21,857 bases of DNA from Holosporaceae bacterium (GTDB lineage Bacteria > Pseudomonadota > Alphaproteobacteria > UBA3830): positions 1 to 21,857 of the forward strand of contig JAIRMS010000003.1 in NCBI GenBank assembly GCA_031258475.1, in the 5' to 3' direction. Below, piece by piece: positions 1 to 5,828 of this stretch. The translations under genes and the position numbers were made by a program. Each line of letters starts with the position of its first letter. Position 1 is the first letter of the stretch. The notes under the pieces are model-generated. The model made no database searches and had not been told where the DNA came from. It saw only the letters and a list, made by a program, of their open reading frames with translations.

Positions 1-96
1 CTCCAATAGAGACCATACCCTATCTGTTATATCATGTCTCCTGTGCGCCAATTGTTGCATAGTCATTCTCCATACTACAATAACTACGCTATCATA

Positions 97-510
97 TCAG
101 ATCCCTCTCCTGACGACAAGCCCTAGTGTGTCTATGTTAATTTTGGCGAAGAATTTTCGAGATTTTGCGGTTATTTCGGATCTGTGCCAATTGCCGCGAA
201 TATTTATTTGATATACGGTTTTTGCGCATTCGATAGCGTCTTTTGGCGATATTTTGTTGAGTAGTTCTGCATTTCTCAATCTATTAAACAACTTATAATA
301 TGCAATCATTGCGATAAAATTTACGAACAGCCATCCCTCCCAAACGTGTCGATTTTGCATATAAGTTTTATCGGCATCCAAAAAATGTTTGTAACTGTCA
401 AACATTATTTCATTTCTTTGTTTATATATTTCATAAAGTTGTTTTGGAGATTGTTGTCCGGTAGTGTTATGAATTAACGTCAACGTTCCGAAACGATGAA
501 GTTTTAGAAA
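97..510 (-). pseudogene. IS1634/IS4-type transposase, C-terminal remnant
   Basis: The minus-strand reading frame encodes the last third of a DDE transposase of the IS1634 type. Visible family features are the segment FGTLTLIHNTTG, then the YKQRNEI helix that normally carries the third catalytic acid, then YKHFLDADKTYMQN, EGWLFVNFIAMIAYYKL and SPKDAIE, ending WHRSEITAKSRKFF. The N-terminal and central parts with the first two catalytic aspartates are missing, so it cannot be active. The frame stays open to position 600, but that upstream part is antisense to a plus-strand gene fragment. The junction therefore lies near 490-520. Positions 1-96 show nothing recognisable. The family call rests on remembered family sequence, not on a search. 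Confidence 0.75.
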
Positions 511-1347
511 ATGCAGAGTGTCGTTTGCCGAAATATATGGCGAAGGAAGCCGCAAAATTGTTACTTCCCACAGAACAACGAAATAAAGATGCGCTGGCAT
601 CTAAAATTGTTGATTTTGTTTATTCTACTAATAATAGAAACTCTTTGGGCTTATGGATGAAAAGTCGCGTGAATAGAGGAGAAATAATAGCTAAAAAAAG
701 GGGGTGGGGAGAAACTACGTTGATTGGCAAAGAGTTTGAAGACTTTTTAAGATTCGTGTCCAACGCTCATAAAGAAGACGTCGTTTTTAATAAATTGGTT
801 AATCTTGCGTTTCCTTGTTGGACAGGAACTATGACTTGTTACATTGAATGATAACAATTTATGTCATTTTGCTATGAGCAAAGAATGCTTGATAGATGCT
901 TGTAAATTGCTTTTATTACCTGTTCCTGGGTCTCACAGCCAATTTTTTGAAACCTTCCAAGGTTTGGATACTATCGTTTCTGCTAAGAAAATGTTTCCTC
1001 TCCTCTCGACGATAATAGGTATTATGTTTACATTGGAAGCGCTAGATACATGGAAAGATTTTACAGCAGTAATAAACCGAAAGGTAGAGGAACCTGGCTA
1101 TCCAGAGGAGGATTATGATCCATACGATGTGGTACCAGTTCCTAATACTTCGTATCGCGGTGAATCAAAATTGGAAGGTAGTTGTATGATATCCACTGTT
1201 CGCAATCTTTTGTTTATATTTTGCCGCCATAAGGTCGGAATAAATAGTTATATACTTAACTTCAGTGGACTAAATTCACTGGTATCCGATTTCTTAAGAA
1301 AAACGTATGGCGCTTCGAAAAACCATTTATCCTTAAACCATGGCTAA
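500..1347 (+). pseudogene. broken gene of unknown function, cut by a transposase remnant and frameshifted
   Basis: Two plus-strand frames follow one another. The first runs to the stop at 849-851 and contains LENAECRLPKYMAKEAAKLL. The second is open from about 844 to 1347 in another frame and contains SKECLIDACKLLLLPVPG and an acidic stretch EEPGYPEEDYDPYD. Both read like real protein and neither has a ribosome binding site of its own (both open with TTG at best), so they look like one gene with a frameshift near 844. The 5' end is replaced by the transposase remnant near 500. The 3' end runs head-on into a minus-strand gene start. I recognise no family; the helical, leucine-rich character is compatible with a divergent repeat protein like those at 15934-18178, but this is weak. 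Confidence 0.5.
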
Positions 1348-1462
1348 AGCAAAATTTATTCAGTCCGCTCGTATCCTCACCCATCCCCCTTACCTCGCAC
1401 ACTATCATCACCGCAGCGCAGCACGCACCGCTTACGCATCTCATCATATCACGAAAATTCAT
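1262..1462 (-). pseudogene. 5' fragment of a gene for an exported protein
   Basis: The minus-strand ATG at 1462-1460 has an ideal ribosome binding site: the complement of 1468-1473 reads AGGAGG, five bases upstream. The 66 residues begin with a basic, hydrophobic segment (MNFRDMMRCVSGACCAAVMI) that fits an export signal, followed by RGMGEDTSG. This layout resembles the starts of the two secreted paralogs at 15934-18178, which also place a GM pair just after the signal. The frame stops at 1262, but its 3' part overlaps the plus-strand fragment ending at 1347. The real coding remnant is therefore probably only about 1345-1462. It looks like the start of a third family member, truncated by rearrangement. 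Confidence 0.45.
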
Positions 1463-1832
1463 AACAACCTCCTAAAATTACAACAGTCCACAAACAAACA
1501 ACAAAACGATGCAAAATCATTTAGAAAAATTGACGAAACCCGAAGGCGTTGACCGAGACTCTCCGCTACCGCCTTCATCGTCTTTCCAGCATCGCTCGCT
1601 CTCTCTTACAATCACAAAAACCACAACCACCAGAGTCAGGCTAGCACACACATCTTCCCCAATCAACAGTTTTTAAGGAAAAATTAACTTTTGCAGTTTT
1701 ATTATTGCTAAAACACACAAAATACGAAACAATTCTACCCTTGAACCCATCCTTCACCTTTTCTCTATCCTGCTTATACCAAACGTCATTTTTGATTATC
1801 GAAAAGATGGCTTGCGGGCGCTGAAAAACAAC
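1463..1832. other. stretch without a convincing gene
   Basis: No convincing gene is visible. On the minus strand it is the upstream region of the exported-protein fragment starting at 1462. It contains a perfect TTAA-N7-TTAAC box at 1673-1688, a CtrA-like motif, which in this AT-rich sequence may be chance. A short minus-strand frame between about 1645 and 1505 has a hydrophobic start but no clear family or reliable start. Confidence 0.4.
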
Positions 1833-1863
1833 GTATTATTTCGATAGTTGAAATGAGGAATGG
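1833..1863 (+). repeat. 31-bp repeat, inverted copy at 17197-17227
   Basis: The 31 bases beginning GTATTATTTCGATAGTTGAA and ending GAGGAATGG recur exactly as the reverse complement at 17197-17227. Here the repeat ends where similarity to the deleted IS481 remnant at 4293-4448 begins. It may be the sequence into which the element inserted, or part of the element's own left end. Confidence 0.75.
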
Positions 1864-2371
1864 AATTAGTTCAGACAGAAGTGAGATTACCTTAATCAGC
1901 GATTTGATTCTGGGAATTCGTCGTGAAAATCCGCCCCCAGGGAAAAGCGAAAATAGCCGTAATTTTGCAGCGAGAGCATGGATTCAAAATCAGCGGGAAA
2001 GTTTTTGTTGGAATTGGTGGAATAATCGCCGTTCAAGATTCTTTCGATTCAAGCTGACGGTGGATCCGAGTTCATGGCGGAGTTCGAAGATGAGTGCAAA
2101 AAGTTTGAAATTCCACTGATTGTGCTACCACCGCGACGTCCCGACTACAACGGAGGCGTTGAACGCGGAAATCGCATCTTTTGCGAAGAATTCCATAATA
2201 AAAACAACCTGTTAGCCAATAATCTGACGAAAATGAGACCAGAATTGGAGAAAGCACTCTGGAAATACAATAATTATCGACCACATCACCACTTGAACGG
2301 TGCAACCCCTATGCAGTATATTCTCTTCAATAACCACTCTCGAGAAGTCTCTCCCGTAGTGAACTAATACA
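1864..2371 (+). pseudogene. IS481-family transposase remnant
   Basis: The plus strand encodes pieces of an IS481-type integrase in several frames. A frame-shifted part around 1915-2000 reads LGIRRENPPP and then GKAKIAVILQREHGFKIS, the family's helix-turn-helix region. After an internal loss, a second part from about 2023 holds the integrase core end: IQADGGSEF with the second catalytic Asp, PPRRPDYNGGVERGNR with the third acid (Glu), then MRPELEKALWKYNNYRPHH. An in-frame TAA at 2023-2025, a frameshift near 1935-1945 and loss of the first catalytic region make it dead. The ends carry a short inverted repeat: ATTAGTTCA at 1865-1873 and TGAACTAAT at 2360-2368. A more deleted copy lies at 4293-4448. 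Confidence 0.8.
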
Positions 2372-2427
2372 CGTTCCATGTTTCCATTGCATGGCTGCTC
2401 TAATTCGTGTATCTTGGTGCCGTTTCC

Positions 2428-2502
2428 GGGTGATTAGCTCAGTGGTAGAGCATCTCGTTTACACCGAGGGGGTCGGCAGTTCAAACCTGTCATCACCCAC
2501 CA
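2428..2502 (+). tRNA. tRNA-Val (anticodon TAC)
   Basis: The cloverleaf is complete. The acceptor stem GGGTGAT pairs with ATCACCC, the D arm reads TTAGCTCAGTGGTAGAGCA, the anticodon loop TTTACAC gives TAC, and the T arm contains GTTCAAACC. The discriminator A and the CCA end are encoded. It lies two bases upstream of tRNA-Arg, so the two are probably cotranscribed. Confidence 0.95.
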
Positions 2503-2504
2503 GT

Positions 2505-2581
2505 GCGCCCGTAGCTCAATTGGATAGAGTGTTAGACTACGGATCTGAAGGTTGAGGGTTCAAATCCTTCCGGGCGCACCA
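2505..2581 (+). tRNA. tRNA-Arg (anticodon ACG)
   Basis: The acceptor stem GCGCCCG pairs with CGGGCGC. The D arm is TAGCTCAATTGGATAGAG, and the anticodon stem TTAGA/TCTGA encloses the loop CTACGGA, giving ACG (read as ICG after deamination). The T arm holds GGTTCAAATCC and CCA is encoded. The DedA start codon follows only 22 bases later. Confidence 0.95.
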
Positions 2582-2603
2582 TGTTTGACGATAAGAGTTT
2601 GTT

Positions 2604-3176
2604 TTGTTTGAATATTTTATACAGTCCTATGGGTACTACGCTGTATTCCTGTTCGCCTGCATAGAGGGAGAAGTGGCGGTGCTGACCGCCGGATTTCTGT
2701 GTCGACAGGGATTGATGTCTCTGCAGGCAGTAATGTTTTTCGCGTTTTGGGGCACTTTAATCACAGAACAGAGTCTATTCTTTGTTGGCAGAACACATGG
2801 AGAGAAACTGCTGAAAAAATATCCAAAATTCGCTGAAAAATCAGCAAACGCCATCGAGTTTCTGCGCAGATATAATGCAGCTTTTATATTCGGGTCGAGA
2901 TTTATCTACGGAATCCGCAACATTAGCCCTCTGATTATTGGAATGGCGGGAATTACTCCGCTGAAATTCTCATCGCTAAATGTGCCGGCGGCACTGATTT
3001 GGTCGGTGTCTGTTGCGGGAGTGGGGTACGTCTTCGCAGATGTGCTGGAATCTGCCAAGGAGCATATGCAATACATTCAACTGGGGGCTCTCGGCATTTT
3101 ATTGGTCGCTCTGGTGTATTTTCTATACCGGAAAAAACGGCCGAAACGACAAACCACCGAAGACACGACTCGCTGA
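2604..3176 (+). CDS. DedA-family membrane protein
   Basis: This 190-residue inner-membrane protein belongs to the DedA/SNARE-associated (VTT) family, whose members are linked to proton-dependent envelope homeostasis and lipid flipping. Family features are visible: an amphipathic start with YGYYAVFLFACIEGE (the acidic pair typical of the first re-entrant loop), then FFVGRTHGEKLLKKYPKF, then FGSRFIYGIRNISPLIIGMAGI with the conserved arginines and glycine, a C-terminal membrane helix around residues 155-175 and a basic tail. The frame opens just after a TAA at 2592-2594, so the start can only be the TTG at 2604, preceded by AAGAG. It lies 22 bases after tRNA-Arg and probably shares its transcript. 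The exact substrate cannot be told from sequence. Confidence 0.85.
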   Translation: MFEYFIQSYGYYAVFLFACIEGEVAVLTAGFLCRQGLMSLQAVMFFAFWGTLITEQSLFFVGRTHGEKLLKKYPKFAEKSANAIEFLRRYNAAFIFGSRFIYGIRNISPLIIGMAGITPLKFSSLNVPAALIWSVSVAGVGYVFADVLESAKEHMQYIQLGALGILLVALVYFLYRKKRPKRQTTEDTTR

Positions 3177-3189
3177 GCAACACAAATTC

Positions 3190-3265
3190 TGGTGTGCCCG
3201 GCAGGACTCGAACCTGCAATCCACTGCTTAGAAGGCAATTGCTTTATCCATTAAGCCACGGGCAC
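3190..3265 (-). tRNA. tRNA-Arg (anticodon TCT)
   Basis: Read on the minus strand, the acceptor stem GTGCCCG pairs with CGGGCAC. The anticodon stem ATTGC/GCAGT encloses CTTCTAA, giving TCT. The T arm contains GGTTCGAGTCC and CCA is encoded. It converges on the DedA gene with a 13-base gap. Confidence 0.95.
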
Positions 3266-3611
3266 GCAGCGTGACCACTCTACAAGGAAAACGTGAGATT
3301 ATCAAGTCTTTGGGATTGGCAATTGACTCCGTTTATTGATATGACTTTCTGAAATTGTACGCGATTAAAAGCTAAAGTTATGCTTCGCTTCACCATCGGC
3401 AGCACACTGATCAGTGGAACCAGGGTCAGTGTCGTGACCATCTTGGACTTTCGATCGGCGATGCATAACCGATCTCCTTGTCGTAAATTGCTGATTTAGC
3501 CTTATCGAAAAAGAATATTTTTATATTTTTTTGCAAAAATATCATCAAATAAACTTTCAGTAATAATTTATTTGTTTTTCGATTGTATAATAGAATTAAT
3601 GAGAGGTAATA
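3266..3611. other. intergenic stretch with two palindromes and a promoter
   Basis: No gene is seen here. It contains a perfect 12-bp palindrome CACTGATCAGTG at 3405-3416 and a hairpin GATCGG/CCGATC at 3453-3474 with a 10-base loop. The AT-rich end leads into a TATAAT box at 3586-3591, about 20 bases before the next gene. The palindromes could be leftovers of a lost element or operator-like sites. Confidence 0.4.
3586..3591 (+). promoter_or_regulatory. -10 box for the secreted protein gene
   Basis: TATAAT lies 20 bases before the ATG, with no good -35 hexamer at 16-18 bases. The ribosome binding site GAGAGG at 3601-3606 sits five bases before the start. Confidence 0.45.
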
Positions 3612-4151
3612 ATGGGAAGATGCTGTTTACTCTTCTTGATAGTTATTTTGTTGAATTTAGAAGTTTTTAGCGTTCCAATTGAAACTCCTGAATTCGATGA
3701 GAGGAATGAGTTTGTAATCAGATCTCCTGAAGGATGGGGGTATCGCACGTTCAGAGGAAAAAATGGATTGATAGGGGCTTTGTGGCCAGCTGGAACTAGC
3801 TTCAACTCCACTGATACCGCAATTTTTGTGTTTCTGCAAAATGATAATGAAAAATTACCATCTGTTCCAGATAACATCAATCTCTTCACAGAAAAATGTT
3901 TAAAGGCGAATTTTAAATTTTCCACAAAAAAAGGCCAAGATAGAACACAATCCATAGCTGAGGAGTACTTCAGCGGGCGGTGCGGGCGTACAATGATCCT
4001 TTTTAAAGAAGTAATAGATAATAATTATACAGTTATCATTGCGTTGGTATCTGCCAATTACGTTTCAAAAGCGCAGATGGCAAGCGCCAAAGAAGTTGCG
4101 TCTGCATATAGGGAAGAAATAGAAAGACGCCACAAAGAAGAACCTGACTGA
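3612..4151 (+). CDS. small secreted protein of unknown function
   Basis: This 179-residue protein has a clear Sec signal: MGRCCLLFLIVILLNLEVFS, with likely cleavage after the FS pair or close by. The mature part contains FVIRSPEGWGYRTFRG, then NGLIGALWPAGTSFNSTDTA and FVFLQNDNE, so a compact alpha/beta fold is likely. The C-terminal 25 residues form a charged helix (YREEIERRHKEEPD). Two cysteines in the mature part, about residues 96 and 124, could pair. I recall similar Gly-Leu-Ile-Gly / Leu-Trp-Pro motifs in uncharacterised proteins of intracellular gammaproteobacteria, but cannot name a function. It has its own promoter and no operon partner. The start has a good ribosome binding site (GAGAGG). 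Confidence 0.75.
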   Translation: MGRCCLLFLIVILLNLEVFSVPIETPEFDERNEFVIRSPEGWGYRTFRGKNGLIGALWPAGTSFNSTDTAIFVFLQNDNEKLPSVPDNINLFTEKCLKANFKFSTKKGQDRTQSIAEEYFSGRCGRTMILFKEVIDNNYTVIIALVSANYVSKAQMASAKEVASAYREEIERRHKEEPD

Positions 4152-4188
4152 TGCTCGGTTGTGATTTTGTTATATACCCGATCTGTGT

Positions 4189-4295
4189 TATACATGAATC
4201 ACTTTGGAAGTGCGCGATCAGCACTTTTCGTCATTGCGAGCATAGCGAAGCAATCCAGAAAACGAAAATCGCATTTTCAAAGTGATTCATCTATA
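4189..4295. repeat. MITE-like repeat, copy 1 (107 bp)
   Basis: Near-perfect terminal inverted repeats of about 20 bases bound this element: TATACATGAATCACTTTGGA at the left and the complement of TATAGATGAATCACTTTGAA at the right. Inside lies one CGTCATTGCGAG ... AGCAATCC unit at 4231-4258. There is no coding capacity. The TATA at both tips suggests insertion at TA, as in IS630/mariner-type MITEs (inference). Other copies are at 15512-15756, 17091-17196 and 21624-21752. Its right end directly touches the IS481 remnant. Confidence 0.8.
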
Positions 4296-4448
4296 GCTCA
4301 GATAGAAGTGAGATTACCTTAAGTTGTAAGTGTAGTGTTATTGGTTAGATAATTTTTGTGAGTAAACTCGAAGAGTTTTCCACCCCTATGCTGTGTATTC
4401 TCTCCAATAGCCACTCTCGAGAAGTCGCATATGTGGTGAACTAATACA
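4293..4448 (+). mobile_element. internally deleted IS481 remnant, second copy (156 bp)
   Basis: The left part, with AGATAGAAGTGAGATTACCT, matches 1874-1898. The right part, from about 4385 (CCCCTATGC) to 4448, including CCACTCTCGAGAAGTC and GTGAACTAATACA, matches 2307-2371. Everything between is missing or unrecognisable. It is a non-coding, MITE-sized derivative of the element at 1864-2371, lying between two genes and fused at its left end to a MITE-like repeat. Confidence 0.7.
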
Positions 4449-4487
4449 ATTGCGCTAAAACCCTCTTTTCAAAAGGACAAAAAAGTG

Positions 4488-4512
4488 CTAGCATTACACA
4501 AGTAATCGCTAG
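4488..4512 (+). promoter_or_regulatory. hairpin overlapping the carD ribosome binding site
   Basis: CTAGC-ATTAC, the loop ACAA, then GTAAT-C-GCTAG form a 10-bp stem with one bulged C at 4507. The descending arm ends at the bases leading into the AGAGTGG ribosome binding region, nine bases before the carD ATG. It could hide the translation start or act as a dyad operator. Confidence 0.45.
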
Positions 4513-4520
4513 AGTGGTTC

Positions 4521-5015
4521 ATGAAAAACGGGGTTTTTAAAGAAGGGGAGTATGTTGTTTATCCTGCCCACGGAGTTGGAATAGTGAAATGTTTTGAACA
4601 GCAAAACATTTCTGGAATCGAATTTAAAGTGATAGTTATTTCCTTCGATAAAGACAAAATGATCGTGAAATTGCCGTACAATGAATCGATTTCATCCAAG
4701 ATTCGGAAATTGTGCTCCAAAAAAGAAATGCAGGAGGCCATCGATTGTCTCAAAACTCCAACCCGTACTAAAAAAATGATGTGGAGTCGACGGGCCCAGG
4801 AATATGAGTCAAAGATTAATTCCGGTGTTCCATTGTCGATAGCCCAGGTGGTGAGGGATTTACATAGAAGTGTAACTCAGCCGGAGCATTCCTACAGCGA
4901 GCGTCAAATCTATCAGGAAGCTCTTGATCGGCTTATGAAAGAGTACGCTGCTATCACAAAAATAGGCGAGGAAGAGGCATTGGCCTACCTCGAGAAGATT
5001 TTGACCGCAGCGTAA
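4521..5015 (+). CDS. carD: CarD/CdnL-type RNA polymerase-binding transcription factor
   Basis: At 164 residues this matches the usual length of the CarD/CdnL family. These proteins bind the RNA polymerase beta subunit and stabilise open complexes at housekeeping promoters such as rRNA. The N-terminal RNA polymerase interaction domain is visible: FKEGEYVVYPAHGVGIVKCF, then IEFKVIVISFDKDKMIVKLP, about residues 5-60. The helical C-terminal domain contains TRTKKMMWSRRAQEYESKIN with the conserved Trp, then VVRDLHR and SYSERQIYQEALDRLMKEYA. The ATG at 4521 is preceded by AGAGTGG, within reach of a hairpin. It is monocistronic and converges on the EAL gene with a 28-base gap. No clear terminator is visible between them. 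Confidence 0.9.
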   Translation: MKNGVFKEGEYVVYPAHGVGIVKCFEQQNISGIEFKVIVISFDKDKMIVKLPYNESISSKIRKLCSKKEMQEAIDCLKTPTRTKKMMWSRRAQEYESKINSGVPLSIAQVVRDLHRSVTQPEHSYSERQIYQEALDRLMKEYAAITKIGEEEALAYLEKILTAA

Positions 5016-5043
5016 AAGAAAGAGTTACCTACGCAGGTCATGC

Positions 5044-5781
5044 TCATGCAGCAAATGTGGGGGAAGAATATCCACAATAAGCGGCTTTTTGCATGGCACA
5101 GACGGGAAAGGAAGTTATTTCGCCCAGTTCAATGAATGGAGTTATTTTCTTTCTGGAACTCTGAGTTGGAGGCGCAAATAAAAATCCCTGTCCAATATCG
5201 GCTCCGGAATTTCTAACGCAGTCCAGTTGATCTGGAGTTTCAATTCCTTCAACCACAACTTCACATCCGATATCATGGGAAATTTGCGTACAGAACTTCA
5301 GCAGCGCACGGGATTTTTTATTTGATGGCGCTTCCTGCACGAAATTTTTGTCGATTTTTACAATATCGATTGGAAGCTCCTTTAAAAACGATAAACTCGC
5401 GTACTCCGTTCCGAAATCATCAAGTGCTATTTTAACATTACAACCACGCAACAAACTCAGTGTCTTTTTTGCCTGCGACAAGCAGTCAGGACTGGTGCTC
5501 TCGCTCACCTCGAGAACAATATTAGAGCCCTCTATTTCCTTCTCATTTAAGATATTTCTGAAGGATTTACAAAAATTCAGATCAATAATGTCGTTTGCTG
5601 TCATGTTAATAAACAGTCGAAAGTCATTTTCATACTTGCAGAAGGAAGTCACGCTTTTAAATATATCCAATGCGCTCGGATAATCTGTGGAGGTGTTTTC
5701 TCTTCTGTAAAGAACTTCATAGCCAAAAATCGTTTCATCGCTGAGACAAACCAACGGCTGCAATCTTATTTTGTTTATCAT
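5044..5781 (-). CDS. EAL-domain cyclic-di-GMP phosphodiesterase
   Basis: This 245-residue stand-alone EAL domain is predicted to hydrolyse c-di-GMP to pGpG. All catalytic positions can be seen: Glu22 and Arg26 in GYEVLYR (the EAL signature, here EVL), Asn59 in FINMT, Glu91 in LEVSES, Asp121-Asp122 in ALDDFGTEYAS, Lys142 in IVKIDKNF, Glu178 and Glu181 in VVVEGIETPDQ, and Gln198 in GQGFLF. There is no sensor or membrane segment. About 25 extra residues follow the domain (VCAMQKAAYCGYSS). The start has GGAG six bases upstream and a promoter of its own just downstream of mutL. In this window its natural opposite is the GGDEF protein at 14187. Confidence 0.88.
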   Translation of the reverse strand: MINKIRLQPLVCLSDETIFGYEVLYRRENTSTDYPSALDIFKSVTSFCKYENDFRLFINMTANDIIDLNFCKSFRNILNEKEIEGSNIVLEVSESTSPDCLSQAKKTLSLLRGCNVKIALDDFGTEYASLSFLKELPIDIVKIDKNFVQEAPSNKKSRALLKFCTQISHDIGCEVVVEGIETPDQLDCVRNSGADIGQGFLFAPPTQSSRKKITPFIELGEITSFPVCAMQKAAYCGYSSPTFAA

Positions 5782-5798
5782 AAATTCTCCATTTTTTT

Positions 5799-5828
5799 AT
5801 TATATAGGGCAAAACACAAAAACTTCAA
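5799..5828 (-). promoter_or_regulatory. promoter of the EAL gene
   Basis: On the minus strand TTGAAG (5828-5823) and TATAAT (5804-5799) are separated by 18 bases, in the 43-base gap after mutL. The -35 box overlaps the mutL stop codon. This indicates independent transcription rather than a mutL operon. Confidence 0.6.

Noticed and set aside
1340..1552. Plus-strand frame of 70 residues starting at an ATG
   Set aside because: Composition is low-complexity and histidine-rich with no ribosome binding site, and it is antisense to the well-supported export signal starting at 1462.
1505..1645. Short minus-strand frame with a hydrophobic stretch (LTLVVVVFVIV) upstream of the 1462 gene
   Set aside because: It has only a GTG start, no conserved features and a length near 45 residues; chance cannot be excluded.
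2999..3274. Plus-strand frames running through the DedA gene into tRNA-Arg(TCT)
   Set aside because: They are shadows of the DedA frame and the antisense of the tRNA (the GRTRTCNPLLRRQ type peptide is the usual false call across a tRNA).
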